A stretch of DNA of 64,000 nt, from contig NZ_JAUCBM010000006.1 of the NCBI RefSeq assembly GCF_030362795.1, positions 124,001-188,000 on the forward strand, given 5' to 3'. The translations under genes were made by a program, and so were the position numbers. How positions within the stretch are numbered: the stretch's first letter is position 1; each line of letters begins with the position of its first letter. Source of the stretch: Pseudochrobactrum kiredjianiae (GTDB lineage Bacteria; Pseudomonadota; Alphaproteobacteria; Rhizobiales; Rhizobiaceae). Positions 36,682 to 46,284 of this stretch are shown piece by piece. The notes beneath the pieces were generated by a model. The model was not told where the DNA came from. It did no database searches and saw nothing but the letters and a program-made list of their open reading frames with translations.

Positions 36682-37416
36682 TCAATGACGGCCACCCTCC
36701 AGATAGGCTGCACGCACTTCCGGATTGGCCAGAAGCTCTTTTCCGCTGCCGCTCATAGTGATCACACCATTGACCATCACATAACCACGATGGGCAAGTT
36801 TCAGCGCACCGAAAGCATTCTGCTCTACCAGAAACACTGTGAGACCCGTTGTGCGGTTCAACTCTTTGATCGCCTCAAAAATCTGTTTGACGATCAACGG
36901 CGCCAGCCCCAGTGACGGCTCATCCAGCATCAGCAATTTCGGCCGTGCCATCAATGCGCGGGCAATAGCCAGCATCTGCTGTTCACCACCAGACAAAGTA
37001 CCGCCACGCTGATTGATGCGCTCTTTGAGACGTGGAAACAGATCAAACATCAGTTTCACATCTTCATCAAAATATTTCTGATGATCAAGACTGGCACCCA
37101 TTTGCAGATTTTCCATCACACTCATGCGCGGGAAAATACGCCGTCCTTCAGGAGACTGCGCAATACGCAGCTTTGCAATCTCATGTGGCGGCATTGTTGT
37201 AATATCTTTGCCGTCAAAGATTATGCGTCCGGTACGGGCACGCGGCGTACCAAAAATTGTCATCATCAGTGTTGATTTTCCGGCACCATTCGCACCGATC
37301 AGCGTGACAATTTCACCAGGTTGCACAGTCACATCCACGCCCTTCAGAGCGCAAATATTGCCGTAATAGGTTTCAACCTTATCAATTACCAGAAGCGGGT
37401 TCTGAGCCTGCATCAT
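36682..37416 (-). CDS. livF: Branched-chain amino-acid ABC transporter ATPase LivF
   Basis: A 244-residue ATPase of the LivF type: Walker A GANGAGKST, Q-loop region IAQSPEGRRIFPRMSV, signature LSGGEQQML and Walker B LLMLDEPSLGLAPL, the last being characteristic of LivF. Its start overlaps the livG stop (ATGA). It forms a heterodimer with LivG to power LivHM in the inner membrane. Confidence 0.95.
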   Translation of the reverse strand: MMQAQNPLLVIDKVETYYGNICALKGVDVTVQPGEIVTLIGANGAGKSTLMMTIFGTPRARTGRIIFDGKDITTMPPHEIAKLRIAQSPEGRRIFPRMSVMENLQMGASLDHQKYFDEDVKLMFDLFPRLKERINQRGGTLSGGEQQMLAIARALMARPKLLMLDEPSLGLAPLIVKQIFEAIKELNRTTGLTVFLVEQNAFGALKLAHRGYVMVNGVITMSGSGKELLANPEVRAAYLEGGRH

Positions 37417-38705
37417 TTACCCCCCTCAGTTTTTTTACTTGAAGCTTTATCTGCCGGTGTTCCGTGGCTGGATGGCACTTTTCCAGATTCAACACGTGCT
37501 GAAAATTCCGTTGCCTCACCTTGAGACAATTGCTGCGCCTGTCCGACCCAGTCTTCACGGGTGATACGGCCATCAAAGCTTAAATATGTTTCGGCCAGTA
37601 CGATATCTGCCTCTGTCCAAAGTGCGATCTGGTCAAAGTGAAAGATACCATGGGCATTGAGCCTGGTTTCATTCACGCTGCCAATGCCTTTAATGAGCGT
37701 CAGATTATCAGCGGCACCATTGCGTGGAGCCTCAAGACCACCAGCCAGACGATCCGCTGACACGGCATCTGATGGTTCAACATCAGCAAGCTGCGTTACC
37801 AGCTGATCGACAGAGCCGATTTCACCATCTGCGCCTTCAATAATATCCGTAATTTCATCATCATCAACGCCGAGATAGGCAGCGATAACTTTCGGATCAT
37901 TCTGCACAAAATGCGGAGCACCGTCAGAGATTTTAGTCCCATATTCGAGCACAATCACATGGTCGGAAATTTCCATAACCACCGACATATCATGCTCAAT
38001 CAGCAGAATAGATGTCCCTGTCTCGTCACGAATATCCAGCAGTAACTTATTCAGCTCTGCCGATTCACGCGGATTAAGACCAGCCGCCGGTTCATCAAGA
38101 CACAGCATTTCCGGCCCTGTACACATGGCACGGGCAATTTCCAAACGACGCTGATCGCCATAAGGCAAATCACCCGCCGGATCATCTGCACGATGGATCA
38201 GATTGATCTTTTCAAGCCAGACACGCGCTTTTTCAATCGCTTCTTTGGCTGCTGTTTTATAGGCAGGAAAGCCCAGCAATCCGAGGAATGTAAAGCCGGA
38301 TGAGACCATCAGTGGATTGTGCTGTGCCACCAGAAGATTTTCCAGAACAGTCAGACCTGTAAACAGGCGGATATTCTGGAATGTGCGGGCAACTTTGGCT
38401 TTCTTGGTGATCATGAAATCCGGCATCCGTTCCAGCAGAAACTTATCGCCATTTGGATGATGCATTGTCACCATGCCGCCTGTTGGTTTGTAAAAACCGG
38501 TCAGGCAGTTGAACACCGTGGTTTTTCCGGCACCATTTGGTCCGATCACGGCAGTGATCTCACCGCGTTTAGCCTCAAAACTTAAGTCATTAATCGCAAC
38601 CAGACCACCGAAACGCATGGAAAGATGCTCGACCTTCAGAATGGTATCGGCGCTATGTGTTTTTTTACCAAGTTGAGAATTTGCCATTATTGTTGTCCCC
38701 GCCAT
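37413..38705 (-). CDS. livG: ABC transporter ATPase LivG with C-terminal HhH extension
   Basis: A 430-residue protein, well above the ~255-300 usual for LivG. The ATPase part is normal: Walker A GPNGAGKTT (55-63), the LivG insertion after it, a PYGDQRRLEIARAM signature variant and LCLDEPAAGLNP. After about residue 280 comes an acidic linker, then from 336 a helix-hairpin-helix-like segment TLIKGIGSVNETRLNAHG followed by FHFDQIALWTEADI and SFDGRITREDWVGQA, and a Lys/Ser-rich tail. The same type of segment is known at the C-terminus of some rhizobial NuoE and ribosomal L21 proteins. The start overlaps the livM stop by one base; ATG 38687 is an alternative. Confidence 0.9.
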   Translation of the reverse strand: MAGTTIMANSQLGKKTHSADTILKVEHLSMRFGGLVAINDLSFEAKRGEITAVIGPNGAGKTTVFNCLTGFYKPTGGMVTMHHPNGDKFLLERMPDFMITKKAKVARTFQNIRLFTGLTVLENLLVAQHNPLMVSSGFTFLGLLGFPAYKTAAKEAIEKARVWLEKINLIHRADDPAGDLPYGDQRRLEIARAMCTGPEMLCLDEPAAGLNPRESAELNKLLLDIRDETGTSILLIEHDMSVVMEISDHVIVLEYGTKISDGAPHFVQNDPKVIAAYLGVDDDEITDIIEGADGEIGSVDQLVTQLADVEPSDAVSADRLAGGLEAPRNGAADNLTLIKGIGSVNETRLNAHGIFHFDQIALWTEADIVLAETYLSFDGRITREDWVGQAQQLSQGEATEFSARVESGKVPSSHGTPADKASSKKTEGGK

Positions 38706-40099
38706 CAGCCATGTCCTTCCTTGGTAAAGGAGCCGGATACCAGCTTACGCTCGTTCAGGAAGGCGCTTGGTTCACGATGTCCGACGAAACCGCGTGGTTT
38801 CCAGACCATCACCACAACCATTGCCAGACCAAAGATCAGCATACGATAGAGTTCAGGCGTAAAGCTCTGGCCAAAAATGGCTTTGAGAAAGGAAAGTTCA
38901 CGCAGAATTTCCGTGCCACCAATCATAACAATTGCAGCAATTGCAATCCCGATCAGCGAGCCCATTCCGCCGAGAACCACAACAGCCAGAATAACTGCGG
39001 ATTCAAGGAACACAAAAGACTCCGGGCTGACAAAGCCCTGACGTGCGCCGAAAAACGCACCGGCGAAACCGCCGAACATCGCGCCGGTGGCGAAAGCTGT
39101 CAGCTTGGTCGTGGTGGTATTGATACCCAGCGCACGGCAAGCGATTTCATCTTCACGCAGCGCTTCCCACGCACGGCCGATCGGCATACGACGCAGACGA
39201 ATTGTGACCCATGCAGTCAGCAGAGCAAGCAGAAGAATGATGTAATAGAGGAAGATTTTATAATGGGCTGCGGAAAACTGCAGGCCGAAAGTCGCGGCAA
39301 AACCATCAGGCCCTGCTTTGAACGGAATACCAAAGAATGTTGCTTTGGCAATGCCGGAAACACCAAAGGTTCCCTTTGTCACGGCCGTCCAGTTTATCAA
39401 AACAAGCCTGATAATTTCCCCGAAAGCCAGTGTCACAATCGCAAGATAGTCACCTCGCAAACGTAGCACTGGGAAGCCGAGGATAATTCCCCAGAATGCT
39501 GCAAGAATACCGGCAACCGGCAACAGCGTCCAGAAAGACAGACCAAAATAAGAGGACAGCAAGGCGTAGGAATAAGCGCCCACGGCATAGAAGGCTACAT
39601 AACCGAGATCCAGCAGACCGGCGAGACCGACAACAATATTCAGCCCCCATGCCAGCATAATATAGATCAGAATCTGAACACCAAAATTATCGACCCATTT
39701 GAGCGAGCCCTGAAAACCGAGCGTTGCAACAATCAGCACCGGATAGATAAACAGGAACAGGATCGCGAGTTTCGAGAAGTTTTTGCGGAAAAAGGAAACA
39801 TCGCCGCTTGCTGTGACGTGTTTCTCAGCCTTTGCCCGCTTGGCCATATAAGGCACAAGAAACGCACGATGCAGGAAGCGGCCAACACCAGACAAAGCAA
39901 CCAGTATGAACAGCAGTCCCCAGCGCTGAACCAGCACCAGCTCATTATTGATATTCTGTTCGGTTTTGAAACCGACAATCAAAACAAACAGACCAAAGGC
40001 GAGAATTGCCGCAATGATACCCTCACGGATGCCCGCTGCAAAATCTGATGGTGCAGCTTTCGGCGCAGTCACTGAAGAAGTTTGAAAAACATTAGCCAT
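38705..40099 (-). CDS. livM: Branched-chain amino-acid ABC transporter permease LivM
   Basis: A 464-residue inner-membrane permease. ATG 40099 (MANVFQTSS) is preferred because it has an AAAGGTG Shine-Dalgarno; a TTG at 40114 lies inside livH. About ten helices are visible; the LivM core contains [38 protein letters not shown] and [19 protein letters not shown]. The N-terminus is about 130 residues longer than a minimal LivM, with two extra helices, as in E. coli LivM. It pairs with LivH. Confidence 0.94.
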   Translation of the reverse strand: MANVFQTSSVTAPKAAPSDFAAGIREGIIAAILAFGLFVLIVGFKTEQNINNELVLVQRWGLLFILVALSGVGRFLHRAFLVPYMAKRAKAEKHVTASGDVSFFRKNFSKLAILFLFIYPVLIVATLGFQGSLKWVDNFGVQILIYIMLAWGLNIVVGLAGLLDLGYVAFYAVGAYSYALLSSYFGLSFWTLLPVAGILAAFWGIILGFPVLRLRGDYLAIVTLAFGEIIRLVLINWTAVTKGTFGVSGIAKATFFGIPFKAGPDGFAATFGLQFSAAHYKIFLYYIILLLALLTAWVTIRLRRMPIGRAWEALREDEIACRALGINTTTTKLTAFATGAMFGGFAGAFFGARQGFVSPESFVFLESAVILAVVVLGGMGSLIGIAIAAIVMIGGTEILRELSFLKAIFGQSFTPELYRMLIFGLAMVVVMVWKPRGFVGHREPSAFLNERKLVSGSFTKEGHG

Positions 40100-40100
40100 G

Positions 40101-41009
40101 TTACACCTTTTCAACTTCTGGACGGCCGAGAATGCCGGAAGGCATGAAAATCAGCACAATCGCAAGGATTGAGAATGCAGCAACATCTTTATAATCAATC
40201 GAGAAATAAGCAGACCAGAGCGCTTCAATCAGACCAATCAGCAAGCCACCGATCATTGCGCCCGGCAAAGAGCCGATACCGCCGAGAACCGCTGCGGTAA
40301 ACGCCTTAACGCCCGGAATAAAGCCATCTGCGAAGGAGATAACGCCGTAATAAGTGAGGTACAGTGTACCGGCCACAGCAGCCAGTGCCGCGCCCATCAC
40401 GAAGGTCAGCGAGATAGTACGATCGACATTAATGCCGAGCAGGGATGCCATTTTTCGATCCTGCTCACAGGCACGCTGCGCCCGTCCCAGCGAAGTGCGG
40501 TTCACAATATACCAGAAAATCGTGAGCAGAATAACGGTAACAGCAATGATTACAATCTGCTTGAGCGAGATAATAACATCAGTACCAAACAGCGAATAGG
40601 AATCATTGATCAGTGCAGGGATCGGCTTATTACGCGGGCCCTGTGTCACCTGAACAAAATTTGACAATGCAATAGACATACCAATTGCGGTAATCAGCGG
40701 AGCAAGGCGGAAAGAGCCGCGCAAAGGTCTGTAAGCGACCCGTTCAATAGTCCAGCTCCACATACTGGTGAGGATCATGGCAACGATCATCATCAGCAGA
40801 ATTGCCAGCACCACAGGCACTGCACCGACAAAGGTTGTCAGTATCAAAAAAACAATAAGCGCCATGAAGGCGCCGAGCATAAAAACATCACCATGAGAAA
40901 AATTGATCATGCCGATAATACCATAAACCATGGTATAACCGATGGCGATCAACCCGTAGATCGATCCGAGCGTCAGCCCGTTGATCACTTGCTGGACAAA
41001 ATATTCCAT
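40101..41009 (-). CDS. livH: Branched-chain amino-acid ABC transporter permease LivH
   Basis: A 302-residue permease with about eight helices. The start [20 protein letters not shown] and the block [16 protein letters not shown] are signatures of Liv[24 protein letters not shown] is the conserved loop that meets the ATPases. It is first in the livHMGF run, with AGGGTGA ahead of the ATG. Confidence 0.95.
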   Translation of the reverse strand: MEYFVQQVINGLTLGSIYGLIAIGYTMVYGIIGMINFSHGDVFMLGAFMALIVFLILTTFVGAVPVVLAILLMMIVAMILTSMWSWTIERVAYRPLRGSFRLAPLITAIGMSIALSNFVQVTQGPRNKPIPALINDSYSLFGTDVIISLKQIVIIAVTVILLTIFWYIVNRTSLGRAQRACEQDRKMASLLGINVDRTISLTFVMGAALAAVAGTLYLTYYGVISFADGFIPGVKAFTAAVLGGIGSLPGAMIGGLLIGLIEALWSAYFSIDYKDVAAFSILAIVLIFMPSGILGRPEVEKV

Positions 41010-41434
41010 TGCAAAGTCACCCTTTTCTGATCTGAATTATTTTCGCCGTTTACAGGCACTTCCCTTATATTTCAGATCGTTTACTCCACTGCACAATCCG
41101 GCAGGCATAAGCTGCCGCAGCACCGTCCAGAATTTATAGGCTTACTGCATGCCTATCAGACAGCGCAGCTTAATCATATGGCATTGCAGAGAATCGTCCC
41201 CCGATAGTGTCTGTGATAGCAGACAAGGCTTCCGCTCCCCTTGGCCGAATATGACCAAATCCGGAAAAACCGAATTGCCCGACTACACAGAAACTATAGA
41301 AAATACGACTAGTAATATAGTATTACACGACCCCTGCTCTGCTCCTGAAATTTAAGATTACTCATAATTTATTGCCGGTCAATCGCCGTTCTGCATTGTT
41401 TTGATGATTGAACAATATTCTATTTGCGACGTCT
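41010..41434. other. Promoter region of the liv operon
   Basis: No credible gene; a 68-codon frame at 41149 looks random. It separates livH from the hydroxyproline genes and contains the palindrome listed separately. Confidence 0.5.
41312..41326. promoter_or_regulatory. Perfect palindrome GTAATA-TAG-TATTAC
   Basis: A 15-bp inverted repeat with six-base perfect arms and a 3-base spacer, about 300 bases upstream of livH. It could be an operator for the liv operon; GntR-type operators have this size. No binding protein can be named from sequence. Confidence 0.5.
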
Positions 41435-42436
41435 TTAACGGACTACAAACCCATGAGCGAAAGGATCACGGTCATCAATGAAAATTGTATTGTAACCGGT
41501 CATACGCGCCCAACCGGCAATAGACGGAATTATACCTTTCTTATCAGCGACTTGGACCTCAGCTTCTACCCGTCCGTGGAACAGTGATCCGATCACGGAT
41601 TCGTGAACAAAACTGTCTCCCGCTTTCAATTCTCCGCGCGCTGCGAGTTGCGCCATACGAGCGGAAGTTCCGGTGCCACATGGTGAACGATCAATCGCTT
41701 TTTCTCCGTAGAACACGGCATTACGTGCATGCGCTTCGGATTTCGTCGGTTTTCCTGTCCACAAAATATGGCTGAGGCGATTAATATCGGCCAGTTCGGG
41801 ATGCTGAAAACGGTACATCTCATTGAGTCGCTGGCGTAAAACAGGGCTCCAGCCAATCAGATCCAGCACCGAATAATCGGCCATATCCGTGTAATTTTGT
41901 TGCGTTTCAACAATTGCGTAGAAATTGCCGCCATAGCTGACATCAACTTTGAGCAGCCCCAAATCCGGACATTCGACCTCCAGACCTTCCGCATAGAGAA
42001 ATGCCGGCACATTGGTCAGCCGCACACTCTCCACATATTGGCCGTTCTGTTCATATTCGATAGCGACTTTACCGGCCGGCGTATCGAGGTTGATTTTACC
42101 CGGAACTTTAGGCGTAATCAGCCCCTGCTCAATCGCCATTGTGACAGTGCCGATCGTGCCATGTCCGCACATCGGCAGACAACCGGATGTTTCAATAAAC
42201 AGCACCGCCACATCACAATCATCGCGTGTCGGCGGGTATAAAATAGAGCCGGACATCATGTCATGACCACGTGGTTCAAACATCAGACCGGTACGAATCC
42301 AGTCATATTCGGCGAGAAAATGCGCACGTTTTTCCATCATATTGGAACCATGCAGGTTCGGCCCTCCGCCGGCCACAAGCCGCACCGGATTTCCGCAAGT
42401 ATGTCCGTCAACACAAAAGAACGAATGTTTTGCCAT
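41435..42436 (-). CDS. 4-hydroxyproline 2-epimerase (proline racemase family)
   Basis: A 333-residue enzyme that interconverts trans-4-hydroxy-L-proline and cis-4-hydroxy-D-proline. Both catalytic Cys are present: Cys90 in PMCGHGT and Cys253 in DRSPCGTGTSA, which excludes the dehydratase relatives that have Thr. Start ATG 42436 follows GAGAAACATC and lies inside the operon just after the dehydrogenase stop; the TTG at 42448 is less likely. Brucella PrpA, of this family, is described as a B-cell mitogen and is known to act on hydroxyproline. It is followed by the next catabolic steps upstream on the same strand. Confidence 0.9.
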   Translation of the reverse strand: MAKHSFFCVDGHTCGNPVRLVAGGGPNLHGSNMMEKRAHFLAEYDWIRTGLMFEPRGHDMMSGSILYPPTRDDCDVAVLFIETSGCLPMCGHGTIGTVTMAIEQGLITPKVPGKINLDTPAGKVAIEYEQNGQYVESVRLTNVPAFLYAEGLEVECPDLGLLKVDVSYGGNFYAIVETQQNYTDMADYSVLDLIGWSPVLRQRLNEMYRFQHPELADINRLSHILWTGKPTKSEAHARNAVFYGEKAIDRSPCGTGTSARMAQLAARGELKAGDSFVHESVIGSLFHGRVEAEVQVADKKGIIPSIAGWARMTGYNTIFIDDRDPFAHGFVVR

Positions 42437-42444
42437 GATGTTTC

Positions 42445-43722
42445 TCAAAATCGTTTTGGACTGAAGGCACTGACAGGCAGAGCCGTTGTTTGATTATTTA
42501 GTAGCTGGGTCACAAGACGTGCGGTCGCGGCGGACTGGGTAAGACCAAGATGACCATGGCCGAAAGCATAGATGATATTATCCGAGGCCGAGGAATAGCC
42601 GATTACCGGCAATGTATCCGGCGTTGAAGGACGATACCCCATCCATTGCCGCCCGCCTTCCGTTTTCAGCTGCGGCAAGAACTGCTTAGCTTTTTTCAGC
42701 ATGGCCTCAGAGCGCGCATAATTCGGCGGCAAAGTCAGCCCGCCCAGTTCCACAGCACCGCCGACACGCACACCGGTTGTCAGCGGCGTAATCACAAAGG
42801 CATGTCCGGGGAATGTCAGCTGACGACGGATATCACCCGCACCAACCGGCAAGGTGGTATTATAACCGCGCTCTGTCTCCAGCGGCACCGCATCACCCAG
42901 TTGCGCGCTTAAATGATGCGACCACGCACCAGCCGCAATAATCAGTTTTTTGCTATGCAACACGTCGCCATTTGCAAGCCTGATTTCCGCACCAACCGGC
43001 GCGTGTGCAATTGCAGAAACTGCGGCTTGCTGATAGCACGCACCCAGTTTTTCCGCATAGGCCCAAAGCGCCTGCCCATAGAGTTTCGGATCAGAAACGT
43101 TTTTCCATTTCGGCACAAAACAACCGACCACAAAACGCGGATCTAATCCCGGTTGCAAGGCAGCCAACTCGGCGCCGCGCACCACCTTGAAATCAATACC
43201 AGCCTGCTTTTTGGCCTCCCAGCCGGACATCGCTGCCTGCAACTCGGCTTCACTTTCATAAAGCTCAAGATTGCCTTCATGATGGATCATATCCGTAATA
43301 CCGGCACGCTCCGCCAGCGCCAGCATTTCCTTCTCTGCCAGCTGCATCATCTGCCCCTGCACTTGCGTACTGTTGCGAAGAGCATCTGCACTGCTGGCGC
43401 GCCAGAAGCGATAAAGCCACGGCAATAATTTAAAAGCATATGAAGGGCGGATAGCAAAAGGCCCCAGCGGATCCAGCAGCCAGCCAGGTACTTTCTTCAT
43501 CACGCCTTTTGAGGCCAGCGGTAAAATTTCTGAAAAGGCTAAAGCTGCCGCATTACCGGAACTTGTCTCCTCGCAAATCCCCGTGCGATCCAGAACCAGC
43601 ACGGAATGTCCGGCTTCGCTCAGCACAGCGGCTGCAGCAATCCCGACAATACCTGCCCCGATAATAATCACTTCAGAATGTTTCTGATTCCCATCCACAT
43701 TGACGTTATCAACCGACGCCAT
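42445..43722 (-). CDS. FAD-dependent D-amino-acid dehydrogenase (probable D-hydroxyproline step)
   Basis: A 425-residue DadA-like flavoprotein. The dinucleotide-binding motif is VIIIGAGIVGIAAAAVLSEAG (18-38), and the C-terminal FAD loop is in RPSTPDTLPVIGY ... YAFGHGHLGLTQSAATARLV. DadA-type enzymes oxidise D-amino acids to imino acids and pass electrons to the respiratory chain. Placed between the epimerase and the DapA-like deaminase, it should oxidise cis-4-hydroxy-D-proline to pyrroline-4-hydroxy-2-carboxylate. It overlaps the leader of the epimerase gene and has an AGGAGGG Shine-Dalgarno. Confidence 0.88.
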   Translation of the reverse strand: MASVDNVNVDGNQKHSEVIIIGAGIVGIAAAAVLSEAGHSVLVLDRTGICEETSSGNAAALAFSEILPLASKGVMKKVPGWLLDPLGPFAIRPSYAFKLLPWLYRFWRASSADALRNSTQVQGQMMQLAEKEMLALAERAGITDMIHHEGNLELYESEAELQAAMSGWEAKKQAGIDFKVVRGAELAALQPGLDPRFVVGCFVPKWKNVSDPKLYGQALWAYAEKLGACYQQAAVSAIAHAPVGAEIRLANGDVLHSKKLIIAAGAWSHHLSAQLGDAVPLETERGYNTTLPVGAGDIRRQLTFPGHAFVITPLTTGVRVGGAVELGGLTLPPNYARSEAMLKKAKQFLPQLKTEGGRQWMGYRPSTPDTLPVIGYSSASDNIIYAFGHGHLGLTQSAATARLVTQLLNNQTTALPVSAFSPKRF

Positions 43723-43795
43723 GTGCCCTCCTGCCTGCCCTGTTTATAATTCTATTTATGCAGACCTTACGCCGTAAAAACTGTTCTTGCTATGG

Positions 43796-43832
43796 AAAAA
43801 GCCCCGATTAAACTGAATTAACCGGGGCTGTC
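43796..43832 (-). terminator. Terminator of the DapA-like gene
   Basis: An imperfect GCCCCG/CGGGGC-based hairpin (43801-43829) ending in TTTTT on the minus strand, just past the stop at 43838. It implies that the dehydrogenase and epimerase may be read from a separate promoter or by readthrough. Confidence 0.75.
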
Positions 43833-43837
43833 TTTCA

Positions 43838-44731
43838 TCAGATTTTTGGCAGCTCAGGCCGTGTTGCCAGCGCTTGTTTTACAATCTTTTCTGCCTGTGT
43901 CAGACGCTCTCCGCTCAGCGGCAAGCGTGGCAGACGAACACGATCATTCGACTGGATAGCATGAACTTCAATCAGCTTGAGATTCTGCACCAGATAGGTC
44001 GAAACATCGAGATCCAGCAGCGGACGCATCCAGCGATAGAGCGACAATGCTTCATCATAGCGCTTCTGCTTGATGAGCTGATACAACACTACCGTCTCAC
44101 GTGGCAGCGAGGTAACAACACCGGCCACCCAACCGATTGCACCGGTTGTCAGCGCTTCAAATGCCAGATTGTCGACGCCGGTGAACAGATCAAAACGATC
44201 GCCGAACTGATTGACGATATCAATGGTACGGCGGATATCATCTGACGATTCTTTAATCGCAACGAAAAGATCATCCTTCGCCAGCTCTTCAAGGCACTCA
44301 CCGGTCACATCCACACGATAGGCCATGCGGTTGGAATAGATCATCACAGGCAGACCACCGGCTGAAGCCATCGCTTTGAGCGTAGTGACCGTTTCCTGAG
44401 GATTGGTGAAATAAATCGGGCTTGGAACAACCATCAGGCCATCCGCACCGGCTTTTGCTGCCGCTTTTGCCGCCGCCGCACCTTCACGGGTCCCTGCTTC
44501 AAACACAGTCATCAGCACCGGGCGCGAACCTGCAACCGAACGTGCCGTTTTGAAAACATCCAGCTTTTCTTCAGCGGAAAGCATCGGACCTTCACCAAGC
44601 GAGCCACCGACCACAAAGCCGTCGACACCGGCATCAATCTGCAGGCCGAAGCAACGTTCCATTTCTTTGTGATCCAGCGCATCATTTTCAGTGAATTTTG
44701 TTGTAACTGCCGGAAAAATACCTGACCACAT
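43838..44731 (-). CDS. DapA-family deaminase/aldolase (probable pyrroline-4-hydroxy-2-carboxylate deaminase)
   Basis: A 297-residue TIM-barrel protein of the dihydrodipicolinate synthase/N-acetylneuraminate lyase family. Schiff-base Lys160 is in VAIKESSDD and the conserved Tyr132 in VMIYSNRMAYRV; GGSLGEGPML near 42-51 replaces the usual GTTGE motif. ATG 44731 is chosen for its GGGAG Shine-Dalgarno; the longer frame adds 31 residues. In hydroxyproline operons such proteins deaminate the pyrroline to 2-oxoglutarate semialdehyde, and the context here fits. The aldehyde dehydrogenase that would finish the route is not in this window. Confidence 0.85.
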   Translation of the reverse strand: MWSGIFPAVTTKFTENDALDHKEMERCFGLQIDAGVDGFVVGGSLGEGPMLSAEEKLDVFKTARSVAGSRPVLMTVFEAGTREGAAAAKAAAKAGADGLMVVPSPIYFTNPQETVTTLKAMASAGGLPVMIYSNRMAYRVDVTGECLEELAKDDLFVAIKESSDDIRRTIDIVNQFGDRFDLFTGVDNLAFEALTTGAIGWVAGVVTSLPRETVVLYQLIKQKRYDEALSLYRWMRPLLDLDVSTYLVQNLKLIEVHAIQSNDRVRLPRLPLSGERLTQAEKIVKQALATRPELPKI

Positions 44732-44745
44732 ATCATAGCTCCCAA

Positions 44746-44770
44746 TTGATATACTAGTGATATATCTAAG
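44746..44770. promoter_or_regulatory. Near-palindrome upstream of the DapA-like gene
   Basis: GATATACTAGTGATATATC (44748-44766) is almost self-complementary around ACTAGT. It lies about 20 bases upstream of the DapA-like start, facing the divergent GntR gene, and is a candidate GntR operator. Confidence 0.5.
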
Positions 44771-45011
44771 TGAGAAATGAAAGTCAACTATATTCTGCGC
44801 GGGATAAAACCACCTTTCAAACAATTGTCAAAGTGCTCAATCATAGGCGGATATTGAGAAATGCCCTTAGCTGTAGTATCTCTCGGGCAAATATCATTAA
44901 ATATTAGACACCCTGAATATTGCTACACGGCAATATCGGCTCCGCAGAAACAAAAGCAGGTATCAGCCACGCCGGCATGCGCTGCCTATCAATAATAAGG
45001 ACACAGCCTAT

Positions 45012-45686
45012 ATGTCAGGGCCATTTATCAACAGTGATGCGCAACAGGATAGTTCTTCGTCCGCCTCCGCACTCAGCCTCTCCGATCAGGCCTATCGTTT
45101 GCTAGAACGCCATATTGTCACCCTGTCTCTGCAACCGGGCAGCGTGACCAATGAACGTGTTTTGATTGAACTGACCGGCATGGGACGCACGCCTGTGCGT
45201 GAGGCCATTCAGCGGCTGGCATGGGAAGGACTGATGGAGGTTCGCCCGCGTTCTGGTATTGCCATTACCGCGCTCGACCCGAAAGATTTCACCAAGGTTC
45301 TTGATGCGCGTGAAGGTGTTGAACAAATACTCTGCCGCGACGCAGCGCGTTACTCCGGTGCCTATGAGCATGAGAAACTGCGTGAAGCAGCCGTGATGAT
45401 GAAGCAAGCGGCAACCACGCAGGATATTCCGTTGTTTCTTGATGCAGACAAGGCTTTTGATGAAGTCCTCGGAAGCGCTTCTCTCAATCCTTATGCCACC
45501 CGTCTTGCCGCTCCTTTGCAGAGCCACAGCCGCCGGTTCTGGTTCCGCTTACGCCGCGATGAAAGTCTGCAAGACTCATCTACCGCCCATACCCGTATGA
45601 TTGAAGCCATTGTCAGCCGCGATGAAAATGTTGCGGTTGAAAGCGCCAAGCAACTCATCGCACATTTGCGTACACTCACCCCATAA
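45012..45686 (+). CDS. GntR-family regulator (FCD type)
   Basis: A 224-residue regulator. An N-terminal winged helix (about 28-90: LIELTGMGRTPVREAIQRLA, then GLMEVRPRSGIAI) is the GntR DNA-binding signature. The C-terminal ~130 residues are helical and match the FCD effector domain (metal-site-like residues in ADKAFDEVL and a later AHTRMIEAI). It is divergent from the hydroxyproline genes and likely represses or activates them in response to a pathway compound. Confidence 0.88.
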   Translation: MSGPFINSDAQQDSSSSASALSLSDQAYRLLERHIVTLSLQPGSVTNERVLIELTGMGRTPVREAIQRLAWEGLMEVRPRSGIAITALDPKDFTKVLDAREGVEQILCRDAARYSGAYEHEKLREAAVMMKQAATTQDIPLFLDADKAFDEVLGSASLNPYATRLAAPLQSHSRRFWFRLRRDESLQDSSTAHTRMIEAIVSRDENVAVESAKQLIAHLRTLTP

Positions 45687-45744
45687 GTGCCGTATTTCAT
45701 GCCGATAAGCCTGTCTCTCATGGAAAAGGTTTATCGGCAGAATA

Positions 45745-46143
45745 ATGAATTTAAATCCGCATTCTTTCTTCAAAGCTTTTTCTGCCACCTCTTTTCTGTT
45801 TCTCACTGTCACCACCGGCTTTACAGAGACGCCGGACAGCGATTATCAAGGCCCTGTCGTAACCACTTGTAAAACGATTGGTGCACTTGCAGACAAATGG
45901 GACAAGTCATCCGAGCAATGGCCGGAGATCACCCTGCGTGCCAAGGTAAAAGCTATTCATCTTGACGATCCGATAGCAGTGACGGAACTGTGCCCAAATC
46001 AAAAACTACAAGTCATCTGTTTAGAATATGACAATAGTGCCCTGAAAGCGGGCGATCAGGTTGAAGTCAGCGGTATGCTCACCAACCGGTTTGATGGCGG
46101 CGTAGTCATTGATCCCTGCTCGACACGCTTGCAGGAAAATTAA
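45745..46143 (+). CDS. Small exported protein, probable OB-fold
   Basis: A 132-residue protein with an N-terminal signal-like segment (HSFFKAFSATSFLFLTVTTG) and no clear lipobox. The mature part is mainly beta (ITLRAKVKAIHLDD, LQVICLEYD, AGDQVEVSGMLTNRF, GGVVIDPC), compatible with a single OB-fold. Three Cys (TTCKTI, TELCPN, QVICLE) and one in DPCS could form disulphides in the periplasm. I do not recognise the family, so function is unknown. Confidence 0.65.
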   Translation: MNLNPHSFFKAFSATSFLFLTVTTGFTETPDSDYQGPVVTTCKTIGALADKWDKSSEQWPEITLRAKVKAIHLDDPIAVTELCPNQKLQVICLEYDNSALKAGDQVEVSGMLTNRFDGGVVIDPCSTRLQEN

Positions 46144-46284
46144 CAACGCGCACATCAAGCTCTGCCAACATTAGATTTTTAAACTGAGCAGGGAACTTAA
46201 TCCCCTTTGAGACGTTATCTTCTTGAAAAACCTGACCGGAGACACCCATCTTGCGGTTGTGAGCGATTCAACAAGGAGATCAGC

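Noticed and set aside
41149-41355. A 68-codon frame in the gap upstream of livH
   Set aside because: No Shine-Dalgarno near its ATG, odd composition and a regulatory-looking palindrome inside; not supported as a gene.
44748-44766. Transposon end or attachment site near ACTAGT
   Set aside because: There is no transposase or integrase, and no flanking direct repeat; an operator is the simpler reading.
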